From Bimastos eiseni (Eukaryota > Annelida > Clitellata > Crassiclitellata > Lumbricidae), in the NCBI GenBank assembly GCA_959347315.1, contig OY365806.1, positions 29,990,347 through 30,054,346 on the forward strand: a DNA stretch of 64,000 nt, in the 5' to 3' direction. Positions 43,601 to 54,700 of this stretch are shown here, piece after piece. The position numbers and the translations under genes were made by a program. The number at the start of each line of letters is the position of its first letter. Position 1 is the first letter of the stretch. Below the pieces are notes generated by a model. That model made no database searches and was not told the DNA's origin. It saw nothing but the letters and a program-made list of their open reading frames with translations.

Positions 43601-44297
43601 TCTGTGTGTGTCTGTCTGTCCGGCTATGTATTTGCACAGTTTTAGAGCTATTGACTCGAAACCTTCGCAGTTGGCTCGGGGAACACCTGGGACACACAGG
43701 AGAGGGGTTGGTGAAACCCGCAGCAGCCGTCTTCCTGGTCTCCAGAGCCAAAAACCTGTCTCAGAAGTGTAACAACTGCCCCAAGAAGTCCTTCTCAGTC
43801 GCCAGGAGCGTGTCGAGGAAACACTTACTGCTCACCAAACAAGACTTGTTGCTGATGCCGCCAGACATGCATCCTCCAGAGCATTAGAGGCACCAGAGGC
43901 AAGAATGGTTGATGATGCTGACAGACAAACAGCCTACCGGGCTTCGGAGTTGCCCTAGGTGACACAGACCAGACAAACTACAGATGCTGTCAGACAGGCA
44001 GCTGCCAGGGCTGTGCAGCCCCCCAGGTGAACTCGAGCCAGGCACACTGCAAATGCTGCCAGACAAGCGCCCTCCAGGGCTGTAGAATCCCCTCAGGCCA
44101 GTCAGCAGGATGATTTTGCGAAGACACTACAGTAGCTGTACTCACAGGTTCCGAGGTACTACACTTGGCAAACCAACAAAACCTGGCAAAGACGAAAGAC
44201 AGGCACACTTGTGGAGTGTGGAAGGATATCCGGGGGTCAAGTCCATTTCCATTCTTGATATTTCTTAATCCGGGCAACGCCGGATACCCCCAGCTAG
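43601..44297 (+). mobile_element. Helitron/Helentron-like element, 697 bp, with degenerate ORF
   Basis: The 3' end shows a GC hairpin CCGGGCAACGCCGG, about 10 bases, then CTAG (44294-44297) before a T, as expected for Helitron 3' termini. The 5' end is placed at TCTGTGTGTG (43601), with a T before it. The interior has a broken reading frame of Ala/Arg-rich 20-23-residue repeats (VADAARHASSRALEAPEAR and variants). It is anchored by gatgc(t/c)gNcagac at 43854, 43914, 43983 and 44052. It lacks Rep/helicase, so it is non-autonomous. The 5' boundary is less certain than the 3' one. Confidence 0.65.
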
Positions 44298-44439
44298 TCG
44301 CATATAAAGTAGACCCTATTGAGCAGTCGATCAGAGGCAAATAAGCGAGACAAACCGTCGGGCACTCATGAAAAAGTCAGAGTGTAGAATGGAGTTGTAA
44401 ACGGTTTAGTTTAAGGGTATATGTATGTAATACGTAACC

Positions 44440-44537
44440 TAATAAGTAATAATAATAATAATAATTACAATGACGTTGTTGTTGTTGATGATAATGATGA
44501 TGATGATGATTGATGATGATGATGATGATGGTGGTGG

Positions 44538-44592
<55 letters not shown>
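44440..44592. repeat. GAT/ATG trinucleotide microsatellite
   Basis: Long GAT tract with a GGT interruption. Open frames on both strands here are artefacts of the repeat. Confidence 0.92.
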
Positions 44593-44597
<5 letters not shown>

Positions 44598-44925
44598 AAA
44601 TGAAAACGACGATAACAACAACGGCACACAATAACAATAAATATCATAATAATAATAATGAAACTAAAGAATTGTTATCTCTGATGCCTCAGGAGGTCTG
44701 TAGTCTTTGTACTCCAAACACATATATTCCGCTCCCTATAGCAATATTTCCTAAATCCAGAGGATCCTTGGTACATAGACCTATAGTAGTATTTTTATTC
44801 GTTATTTGTAAAGAGACAAATCTGAGTGGCACACTGGTATCATCCACTTACGTGTCGGAGTACATTCAACAGAATTACAGAAAAATGCTAAAGAACGGAC
44901 AGAGCCTCGGATAAAAATTAATATT
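44593..44925. other. intergenic, nothing recognised
   Basis: No supported feature. Confidence 0.4.
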
Positions 44926-45298
44926 ACTACGATATGTATCGCACCGCCGAGGCCGAAGGAAAGGGAGTTGTAGGTTTCTAAGAGTATGATCCACTGGCCA
45001 ACGACTTTCCCTTCGCGCTCGTGGCCGAAGTAAATCCGAACGTCAGACGTCAAAGACACTTTGACCGGCCGTATGCGTATACCTAACCCTTGCTCTCTCA
45101 CTAATCTCGTAGTAATCTTCTTCGCTTCAACACAAACGTCAAGCCTGATCCGTCGGCTGCTTTCGCTAATGTCGCCTTAAAAACAAAATGTCCGCCCGCC
45201 AAGACAGGTGTTATGGAGACACAAGAGAATTCTCTTTCGTCAGAAATTGATTTGACATCTACGGCTTTGGAAAGGGACGACGATAGAGTAGTCGCCAC
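44926..45298 (-). other. coding-like minus-strand segment, unrecognised
   Basis: Two adjoining frames look protein-like. The first, from 45298, reads ATTLSSSLSKAVDVKSISDE...FSCVSITPVLAGGHFVFK. The second, overlapping from about 45165, reads RIRLDVCVEAKKITTRLVRE...VSLTSDVRIYFGHEREGKVV. A frameshift or splice may separate them. GC content is higher than in the flanks. It could be an exon of the minus-strand gene to its right or a decayed gene fragment; I recognise no family. Confidence 0.3.
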
Positions 45299-45961
45299 TG
45301 AACCATTAAGACCCCCTATATTTAGGCATAGAAACGCATAACAAACGTCACTTTGATGGCAATAAATTGCCTATAAATACCCCTCTATAGAAATATGCCA
45401 GAAATCGTAAGAACTGGAATGGTAAAAGCACACTTCACTTGTTTTGTGCCTCTGCTTAGATTCTTCTGAGATGAGTCGTCCTGGGTTCACAGGCGAATAC
45501 GATAATGGCAGTTGAATGACTGGGCATCTCTTTGTCATCTCACAACACACATTTGATTATTCAATAAGTGAGGATGGCAGACTAAGGGAGCCCTGATTAA
45601 ATACTCATCCGGCTCGACTTTTATTAGTTCTACGCCTGACTTTTAAATAAGTTACACAGCAATAAAATGAAAGCATAATTTATATGAAAAAGATAATAAA
45701 GACATAAGACAATAACTGTTTATTTTTATTAATCGTATTTTAGGCTATATTGGAGACAAAAACAAAAACTACGTCGCTACTCTAGAATACACACTTAACT
45801 TCGACGAATCGGGTAAGCCGCGCACCCCTGCGATGCCAGCGTTATATTGAATCCAATCAGTCAATAAGATAGTATGACACTATCTGGAAGAATTACTTCG
45901 CTTCTGACACAATTTCCGTTTGTTGAACTTCCGGTTAAGAAACCGACATCCAGCGGAGTAG

Positions 45962-46179
45962 TTACTGGCGGTATCGATAGAGGGCGAAGTGCGGTTCGTT
46001 GTTGCAGTTGGAACGTTGACACGTTCGAATGCAGATCTCGTGCTGGAATGAGTCGTCGCTGACTTCCGGTTCAGAGTCAATATCCGGTTGAGAATCGGGT
46101 CCCGGACCGGAAACTTCGAGTGGACTGCAGTAGGAGCCAATGAGATGATCCGCACAGTCCCGGATGACTAAGTCAGTGC
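45962..46179 (-). CDS. Ly6/Qvr-type three-finger protein, downstream exon
   Basis: The acceptor is tcaatcaatcgtag, phase 1, joining the exon at 47480-47614 with a Gly codon. It encodes VIRDCADHLIGSYC, an acidic Ser/Pro-rich insert, then EICIRTCQRSNCNN. That supplies the last five cysteines and the terminal Cys-Asn signature of Ly6/uPAR domains. The frame ends at TAA 45962-45964. No GPI-type hydrophobic tail follows in frame. A possible donor (CGCCA/gtaact) just before the stop could lead to another exon further left. Confidence 0.72.
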
Positions 46180-47479
46180 CTACGATTGATTGAACGCAAA
46201 GAAATTGGTTGATTGATTGATAGAGTGTTTGAGTGATTAACTGAACGCTTAGTTGATTGACTGCGGTTTCAATTAAACGCCCATTGCTCGAACACATCTA
46301 ATGTGATCCTAATATAGCGTATTTTTATTAATTATTGTCCAAGATATAAATCGATGGTCGCTTCGAGTGAAATTGCAATCAGAACTGGTTGACATCCGAT
46401 AAATGAGGGGAAACGAGAAGCCAGGCTATGTGGATAGGCAAATATAAAGAGATGAGTTTAGATCTGAATGATGTCATCAAAGAATTAACAAATCGAGCCG
46501 AGAGCTGCATTTGCAGCGAATCCACAGAGTTTCAAATCAGCAACGAAGAAAGCCTGGCAGCCCGACTCCGTTCTGAGCCTATGACTTATTGGTAGCTTTT
46601 TGGATGGCGCTATATGAATGCTATATAAACTGAAGGAACTTGAAATGCAAATCCGTGGAACCGCGCAATTTTCGTTAACGAAAATATCACTGGCAGCGGA
46701 ACTACTTATATTCTACCAGTGCTGGGTAGGATTAAGGAATGCAACAACCCCATTGACTGATCATGAATGTATTTATCTATAGGACTCCAGATAGCGTTGA
46801 ATATAGCTAAATGGCAGGTTCCGTAGCTAAATGAGTTGGGAACAGTCATAGATGGAATGTAGAGATCTTGTGACGTTTCAACCGTTGACCATTTCCTAGC
46901 AACTGGGGAAAGAAAAGTAGGCCTATTTGGGAGGCGTCCTATGATGGACAATAGAGAGTGACGCGGTAAATTTCCTCGTTGCAAAACCGCGATAAATCCA
47001 ACGACAGTGGAGACATCTATTACGCGTTTTCCACGGTAATGGATCTATTTTCGCGGTAATACAGCTGTAATGGGAATGAACTCGTGGTAAAACGGCGGCA
47101 ATAGTAAAAATTATATCTTTACAGTAGGCCCCGTATATGCATTATAGGCTACACCTTATAGATAATTATACACTGTCACATATTATCGTACTTAGTTAGT
47201 TACGGATTCTCAATTGCTTAATTTTACGTCTAGTTTCAGTTATATTCACTTTTCGACTGACTGACTGACTGACTGACTGACTGACTGACTGTCTGACTGA
47301 CTGACTGACTGACTGACTGACTGACTGACTGACTGACTGACTGACTGACTGACTGACTGACTGACTGACTGACTGACTGACAGATTACCCTTATTTGTTC
47401 AATCGATGGTTTGGTATAGGCCTACTGATGAGTAGCGGCGCATTTTGATGGGTGTGGATAGCAGAGGTGATTCGTTTAC
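46180..47479 (-). other. intron of the Ly6-type gene
   Basis: 1.3-kb intron with GT and AG ends on the minus strand. It contains the GACT microsatellite. Confidence 0.6.
47255..47381. repeat. (GACT)n microsatellite, ~32 copies
   Basis: Almost pure tetranucleotide tract with one gtct interruption. Confidence 0.95.
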
Positions 47480-47614
47480 CTGGTTCTGGAATCAGCCCAA
47501 CGTATGTTATACACGCCTTCTGGTAACTGTGGCACCTTGTTGGCGATACAAAACCAATGGCGCAGAGTGGATCTTCAAGTGACGTACACTTAGCGCAGTA
47601 TAATGCAGTGACAC
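47480..47614 (-). CDS. Ly6/Qvr-type three-finger protein, upstream exon (135 bp)
   Basis: The acceptor ctgtttttttag is strong and the donor is CCAG/gtaaac. It is phase 1 on both sides. It encodes VTALYCAKCTSLEDPLCAIG then SPTRCHSYQKACITYVGLI, giving the first five cysteines with the CxxC entry of a Ly6 domain, most like the Quiver/sleepless group. Together with 45962-46179 it makes a 10-cysteine domain. These proteins are usually secreted or GPI-anchored modulators of channels and receptors. The signal-peptide exon should lie to the right of 47614 but was not found. Confidence 0.75.
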
Positions 47615-47729
47615 CTAAAAAAACAGTTACATACACTATAATATTATTATTAAGAACCCTCACTTGGCACTTCTGTGCGACTCTATGCCACTGACGATGT
47701 AAGTACCACAATAGAACATCTCAGTAGTT

Positions 47730-47804
47730 GTAGTAGAAGTAGTAAAGGTAATATGGGAAGTAGGGGAAGAGGAAGTATTATTATTATTATTTTTATTATA
47801 GGTG

Positions 47805-47868
<64 letters not shown>

Positions 47869-47965
47869 GTGAAGTATTATAGTAGTAGTAGTAGTAGGGG
47901 GAGTAGTGGGAAGTAGTAGTAGTCGTAGTACTAGGAGAAGGTGGGGGAGTATTAGTGAAAGTGGA
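47730..47965. repeat. (GTA)n microsatellite
   Basis: A long AGT/GTA tract with a purer core at about 47810-47870. Open frames here are repeat artefacts. Confidence 0.93.
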
Positions 47966-48600
47966 AGTAGTAGTAGTTGTGTAATAGTGTCGATTAAAAT
48001 CATTAATAAGAACTGCTTGAACTTACACACTCGAGATCTGAGTTAGGAGAGTTAGTCAACTTTTAGCATGACAAGTTTTGCCGAAATGGAAGGTCAAAGA
48101 CCGATAATTTACGAATTATTATTAAAGCCCAAGGTAGTCAATTATAGACTATCGTAAAAACTGGTTCGTATCGCCAAGGAGTGCTATCAACTCAGATTCA
48201 TTCGCATCTGGACAGATTTTCGGCTGCAAATACCAGCGATAGTGTTAACAGCAAGAAACGTCACAGAAACGAATCTTCAATCCTCTTAGTAGAAGTGCGA
48301 CCGATCTAAGGAAGAAAAGGTGGGATTGAAATGGCTGGAAACATAAGATTCCCGCGTAGAGACCTCGCTGTCTGGGATGTTTCTGGTGAAAGTTGCACCA
48401 ACTGCGGATTAACTGTAGAGTAGTTGATTAAGCCTTCCACTCTCAAGGGGCGATGGTAAACGAGCAGCAGGGCAGATGTTTGCCTTGCAGTTATTAATCG
48501 ACTTCTGTTTATTTTACTATTTCATGCAATCGTGCTTCGGTTTGTCAGTTTAAGAAGCGAATAAACAACTGCGCCATAGATGTACTGTGACGCTATTGCG
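47966..48600. other. intergenic or intronic, nothing recognised
   Basis: No supported feature. Confidence 0.4.
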
Positions 48601-48634
48601 CTATGACTGCTCGGTCTTGGTTCCCTAGCCGCAA

Positions 48635-48700
48635 TGCACAAGGGGACTTCCGTTCCGGGTACCTCCTTTACAAAATGGCGTCGAGTTGCGTCCTAATGTG
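48635..48700 (+). promoter_or_regulatory. promoter-like cluster: ETS and YY1 motifs
   Basis: GGGACTTCCGTTCCGGG (ETS-type CTTCCG followed by a second ttccgg) lies ~30 bp before AAAATGGCGTC, a YY1-type element whose ATG (48675) opens a 69-codon frame (MASSCVLMCDRLPPAIG...). The motif pairing is typical of CpG-type animal promoters. No downstream exon was identified. Confidence 0.35.
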
Positions 48701-48899
48701 TGATCGGCTGCCTCCCGCTATTGGCAGAGAGATTTACTGTAAATGTCGGCGCAAATCTCAACAGTTGGTGTCGCCCTCTACCGACAAATGGAATAAAACG
48801 CCACATAATTTCTCATCTTGTATTATTAGTCAAAACAGCAGAGCTCGCAGACACCGAAGACTTACACCTACACTAGTCTGACGCAACTGTGTTCCAACA

Positions 48900-49915
48900 G
48901 CTAGGTAAAGGTAAAATTCTAAGCATGCAGACCCCAACAAAATCGTGCTAGATAAAACGCTTAAGCAGACGCCGACAAATTCGCCCTTATCGCAGTTGTA
49001 TCTCTATTGCTGACTAAACTCTAGTTGCCGTCTGTGCAGTCTCGAAACGTCTTCTCGCACAGGAATCTTTCCAGGCTCACCTTGCAAGGACCGATGCTCT
49101 GCAGAAGCGAACTCAAGATCCACTTGCAAGGGGCTCTCCGGCGGACGAACCTCTTGATGACTCTCGACTCTGCTGCCCGTCTCGCCTTATTATAGGCTCT
49201 TCTTTGCACAAGGCACTTTTCGTATATCAGGTTTGGTAGCTACTTAATAGTCTATGCAATCACATATTAGTCCATGTAATTACTTGGTAGTCTATGCAGT
49301 CACCTCAGACATTATATCCCTAACCAGAGCTTCATAATCTATGCCAGCCCTTCATAGTCTATGCCAGCGACGTATTTATCTATGCTATGCGTATTATTAG
49401 ATACAGGCCTTAAAAAGCCCAACATAATGGTGACATTCGCCACAGTATGCATACACTATTGCGAAGAATTTGTCGTCAGAGTAACTCTACGGCACATCGA
49501 ATTCATGGTTCTAAATATGATGGGCGCCAAATGGCATCGTATGTTTAGTGAAGTCGTCGTGTGCGTGACGAAAGATTCAATGCGAGGAGGAGAACACGCA
49601 GAGGAATTTCATGCAAGTCAGTAAATATTTAAATAAAAAGACATCGGAAATATTTGTTAGTTGAATTCAGTTCTCGCTAGACAGCTGCTTCTACGAAAGA
49701 CTATCACAATGGCTTCAACAACAGTGCAAATGGAATTTGTGCCAGGCCCTATATATCTCTTTACTAAAAAATACATCATAACTGTAGAAGGACGAATAAT
49801 AATTATCATATCTGGATGATTTTTTTCCTTTAGGATCCCGTTACCGTTATAAGTATAGTTGACTGCCCTACAGATCAAGTGAATCTCGTGCGCATTCTGT
49901 TCAATTGCCGGCACC
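48900..49915. other. intergenic, minor repeats
   Basis: Diverged repeats of tagtctatgcaatcac / tcatagtctatgccagc lie at about 49236-49385. No gene supported. Confidence 0.45.
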
Positions 49916-50035
49916 CCGACAAAATAGCCCCCGACAAAATACCAACGACAAAATAGCCCCGGACCAAAATAGCCCCGACAAAATAGCCCGATAAAATAGC
50001 CCCGACAAAATAGCCCCAAAAAGTAGCTCCGATCA
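49908..50035. repeat. ~14-bp minisatellite (ccgacaaaatagcc)
   Basis: About eight units of CCCCGACAAAATAG with small variations. Confidence 0.88.
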
Positions 50036-50364
50036 AATACACGTTGACCTAATTAGTTTTTTGCTTACGTCAACGTGAATGAGTAAAAATGCATCTAGAA
50101 TGACAACTGGTGTCTTTGAGCCATTTGATATCAGCTGACTAGCAAACCATAAAATGCCCATGTAAGTGCGCATTTAATGAAAACATGCGTGCTCCCTCGA
50201 GCCCCTAAGCTGTAGAAACTGCAAGGGCACGTGTTTCGGCCAGTCGTAAGGTGCGGGGCCACTGAATGCATCCCATAATTGCTCATAATTACTTTAACAT
50301 GGTCATCTCATCTTTCGTATGTGCAAATACTATAGCTGCAGTCAAAACTTCGGAGCAAAAGTAA

Positions 50365-50482
50365 AAACGTGGTGGAACTGCCCGGAACGGTGTTCCGCCT
50401 AATTTACTTGCTGAGGTGCCGGAACGCCGTTCCGGCTTTCCAGAAGGTGCCGGAACGGCATTCCGGTTCGTTTCGGTTGAAA
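50365..50482. repeat. three copies of a palindromic GTGCCGGAACGGCGTTCCGG motif
   Basis: Near-palindromic 17-20-mers occur at about 50368, 50415 and 50448. Each can form a hairpin. Confidence 0.7.
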
Positions 50483-50583
50483 TTGACCGCTGACCACACT
50501 CCATATCGCTGTCTTTATCATTCTTGTCTTTAGATTCTTGTATAGATTTTTCCTTAAGAAGTTCGTCTCCTTTTTAAGGGTTC

Positions 50584-51276
50584 CCGGACAATTCGGCACC
50601 GGACAGTTCGGCGCGAACAATTCGGCGCGAGGACAATTCGACGACAGACAATTCGGCGTCGGACAATTCGGCGCACGGACAATTTGGCGCGTGGACAATT
50701 CGGCACCGGTCCAATCGGCGCCGGATGAGTTTGTAAGTATATTTAGAATAGATAACGGTATGCAATAACTGGCATTTATGAAATATTCAGAATGAGAGCG
50801 AAATAGTATTCTCCATAATCCATATTGTCCAGCACATGTCAGGTTAGGCCTATTACAGAGACTGGTGAAGACAACAGCCCTAAAATACTGACTTTAGCAA
50901 TTGCGATTAAAGAGTACAGTAACATTAAGACATGGATTTATCAAGTTCTACTGACTTAATAGATACTATGTGAGTCAGAAACCGAAATCGATGTAATTTG
51001 TAATATTCTTTAGTTTCCTCTACAGTGGAGGACTACTCCAGTTAGAAGATGACTAGTGTTGTGTGTTGACTATGCCTCTATAAAAACCAAACATAGGCTG
51101 GATAATATGGAGCATATTATTTCGCTCCCATTTTTAATATTATTAAAATGTCAAAATACATCGATTTCGGTTTCTGACTCAATGTCAATGTCTAAATACA
51201 CTTACAAACTCATCTGGCGCTGAACTGTCCGAAGTCGAATGTCCGACGCCGAATTGTCCGGCGCCGAATTGTCCGG
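50584..51276. mobile_element. foldback-type element with minisatellite inverted ends
   Basis: The left end is ~10 units of GGACAATTCGGCGCC type (50584-50723). The right end is the inverse complement (about 51215-51276). Unique arm sequence pairs as well: gatgagtttgtaagta...tttaga with 51191-51214, and tgagtcagaaaccgaaatcg with 51158-51182. The left arm holds an extra ~203 bp between two AATAGATA copies (50747-50754, 50958-50965). The architecture recalls foldback elements such as Drosophila FB and sea-urchin TU. Confidence 0.75.
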
Positions 51277-51394
51277 TCACGTTTTTGAGAACACCTCTTT
51301 TTCTATTGCTATCTTTCTTCTCATTTGCCTGTGACATTTGGCATCTGTCATGATCATACTAACCAGGTAGCAGAGCTAGCAGAATCGTGTTCTT

Positions 51395-51715
51395 AAGCAG
51401 AATCGTGTTCGTCCCTTGCGAGATCCTATGCCCTTCTAAACCAATATTGATCGTTTCATATCTCGTCGACTGCCTCAGTCTTTGCTTGTATTCTCTTGAC
51501 TAGCATTCTTGTCAAGACTTTTGACGCATGCGCGAGGAGAGTAAATATTTGGTGATCCTCGCATGCTGTTGCATTTGGCTTCTTTCTAATTGGGACTATG
51601 ACAGAAGGCAGGAAATCCTCCAAGTTCCTGTTGTGTACATGCATGTGTCTTGGCATATCCTCATCAGCTCTGTTTTGGCACCTTCCTCTAGAACTTTAGG
51701 AGGAGGAGGATGTCA
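51395..51715 (-). mobile_element. degraded LINE reverse-transcriptase fragment
   Basis: The minus frame from 51656 reads DFLPSVIVPIRKKPNATACE then ASKVLTRMLVKRIQAKTEAV. This is text typical of the N-terminal RT region (fingers) of non-LTR elements. Stops follow after AVDEI. Confidence 0.7.
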
Positions 51716-54700
51716 AATCCGAAAAGCCTAACCTCAAATGCGACGGGATCCGGCTGAATTTACAACTGACATGCCAAGCATAGGCCCTACTACGGTTTGT
51801 CAGTTTGAAATTAAACGAAAACTATTATTATAACTTACATTAATTAAGAATTACAGCACTCCTTGCAATTAACAAATTCGCTCCTTTTAATTAATTTGCC
51901 TTGAAACAGTGTGGTATCTCAAATAATCTACCAGTAATAATATAGGCCTAATGCGATCTTTCCTGATCTAAAACATTTTACACAAGCGGTGACTCTAACA
52001 GAATAGTCAGCGTAGGCATAATTATACAATTTCTGTATTAGGTTTACTCTATCTATTGTTATAACCAACAGCCCCAACTGGTTCATTCTTTGCCGATAGA
52101 TTCCTTGAATTTCATTTGGTACTAATTCCTTTATAAGTTGATATCTTTTTCATGGCTCTGAGAAATTTTTGAAAATTCACATTACATTTATGAACTGCCA
52201 GTCCGCTTGGCATACTAATTATTTATCTATTTGGAGGATTTATATAGCGCCCCTTCAAGAACTATGACCTCTAAGTCAATCTTGTCGCCGATAAAATTAT
52301 GCCTTTGGTTTCAGGACAAGCTTAAAGAACTGCTTTTATTCAATTCCTTCCTTTTTTGCTTCTTCTGATATTCATACTTCTGTTAACTCTTGTGAAGTTG
52401 TGCGATTAGGAACTCTGGATTACTGGGGTGTAATGGTGTTTTTGGTGTTAAGCCATCAGCCGCGTCATCTACCGAATGTCAATTAGTATTGTCAATTGAC
52501 GCTTGTCTAACGTTTGAAGAGGAACACTCGATTTTTAAAAACTTTTTAAAACTTCCGGATTCCTTTTTTTGATAGTGAACATTTATTGAATATTTCATTT
52601 GGCATTATGGCAGATTATTGAGATAAAGGACACCGTCTGTTTAATGAACGCATTCTCCATTTTAGCAATACGTATTTGGGTGAATTAAAGCGTTTAAGCG
52701 TCTGCTCTAAGAGATGTTTCATCTGGTACTAATAATAATTACAGAATTGTTTTAAGTAAGCAATTGGAAACGCCAATCCAATTGGCCAATATGTATACAG
52801 ACACCAATAATAATGTCTGGTGCTAACAGTCATTCTTGTTTGGAGCGTACAATATAAGTTAGTATCCAAATGGACCCAAGAATACGATTATTGGCTCACG
52901 TAGGTGAGGGACTTAATTATATCAAAAACATAAAACGGGATGGCCAGGTTGCAGAAGGTAGGATCCCAAGGGGCAATGAATCAGTCTGGTGTTGGTCATA
53001 AAGGCCTCGCAATTACAAGGCACTGATTTCGGGGCCATCGTGGAATTATGGTTGCCCTTAACGTCATTAACAGATTGTGCACTAAATCAAGTCGTTCCGT
53101 CTCCTCTCTCGGTTTCTCACTTTCTGGCTGACTGATGACATATTTCCGTATGCTATTTCTATGCATTTTTCATGTATTGCTGTGCCTTGCATATAATGCA
53201 CAGTTACAGGTGTGAAATATTAGGCCTACACCAACGTCATGATAAACTCTTAGTAGCCAATGAACAGGCGTAACATGATTCACACGCATACGAAATGAAG
53301 ACGTCGCTAAGCGGTGACAAAACAATCGAAATAAAAGACGACGAGTAGCCTTATATGTATCGACAACACTGGCGACAAAGACCACGTCAAAATGATCATC
53401 CACAGAGGAAGACAAAGCCGACAACCGAAACAAAACCGCCTCAGGATTCAAAAGCAAAAACAGCCTAAACACATTTCATAGGGTCGGATTTATACCGCCA
53501 AATGTGTAGGCCGCCTACAACTCACCACTCAATGCACTCAGTCCTATCGCGCATTAATACACGCCGCAACTGTAACAGCATTTCTATGTATAAACACATT
53601 TCCATGTAACTTGATTCCTCTACTTCTCGTTTTTACGCTTCTCTTTATCCTTCATTGCAGATCCCATGAATATAGCGCACACTGTCCGATTCAGAATCTG
53701 CCTCTCTGTCTGTTTGCATGTGCTTTTGTCCGATTGTTTGTCTGTCCGACTTGCTTGACTTCTTTACTGTTAATCTGTTTCCTACTTCCCTCTAGATTTT
53801 CTTTCTCCGCCTCTCTACCTCTGTATGTCTGTCTCTCTGTGCGTCTTTGTCTCTGTATTTTTGTCGGATGTCCGTCTCCCACTCATAAGCTACATCCGTG
53901 TGTTTTGGTTGGGCAAGGCAGCAGACGATCCAGAAAAAGAGCGGTAAATCCGGCAAACCGGATCCCGTAAAAGCGTCGAAGCGGAAATACAAGCGATGTA
54001 TCATGGGACATAAATCTAGGAGTGGGCGTAAAACGACGTCCGATTAATTTGCGAATATTCCTATTCGGCTGATAAATAATGGTAATAGTCAACGAATATT
54101 TGGGCGCACATCTGCTTGAACTTTCTGCGCGTGGAATAAGTGTTATTCCTAAAATTCGATTCGAATCAGAGAAATCTGCTTTCGTCAACAAGGTCGACCA
54201 ACGACTCATGAATATTCATTCAGAAATAACTGCTGAATGCTCATCAACGTTTTTCGTCCTCTCATATTTCTGACATCTCTCTTAAGGCTCTCAATCTCCA
54301 GATAAACGAGAGTGGGACGAGAGAAGTGCAGGCATAAAGCACAGATCGACGACGGCAATGGATTTGGTAGAAGTTATAAATGTCAGACTCGATGTTACAA
54401 CAACCGAAACTACCACTATATACTAATGATAATATTGCTATTACCCCAGTGGCGTATTTTTCGTGATAAATGAATATTCTCCGAAACAGCTGAACGTGAG
54501 TTATGCATTATCACACGAAAGTATGTCATAGGTTACTTTACTTGCAGTATTTTATTTGACGTTGTTACAAACATAAGACGACGTCTTGTGGTGCCAGTTC
54601 AAAGCCTGTAAAAAGAGGAGGGCGATATTATCATACAATTTCGTTAGTAAGCCACGTGTATACACTGATTATTCAAACAGGTTCTGTAAGAGGTTGACAT

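Noticed and set aside
44377..44914. Poly-His, poly-Ser and poly-Met frames
   Set aside because: Artefact of the GAT/ATG microsatellite.
47683..48030. Poly-Leu/poly-Ser frames
   Set aside because: Artefact of the GTA microsatellite.
53611..53970. Plus-strand frame with a signal-peptide-like N-terminus (MIPLLLVFTLLFILHC)
   Set aside because: The rest is pyrimidine-rich tcttgtctg repeat text; hydrophobicity follows from T-rich composition.
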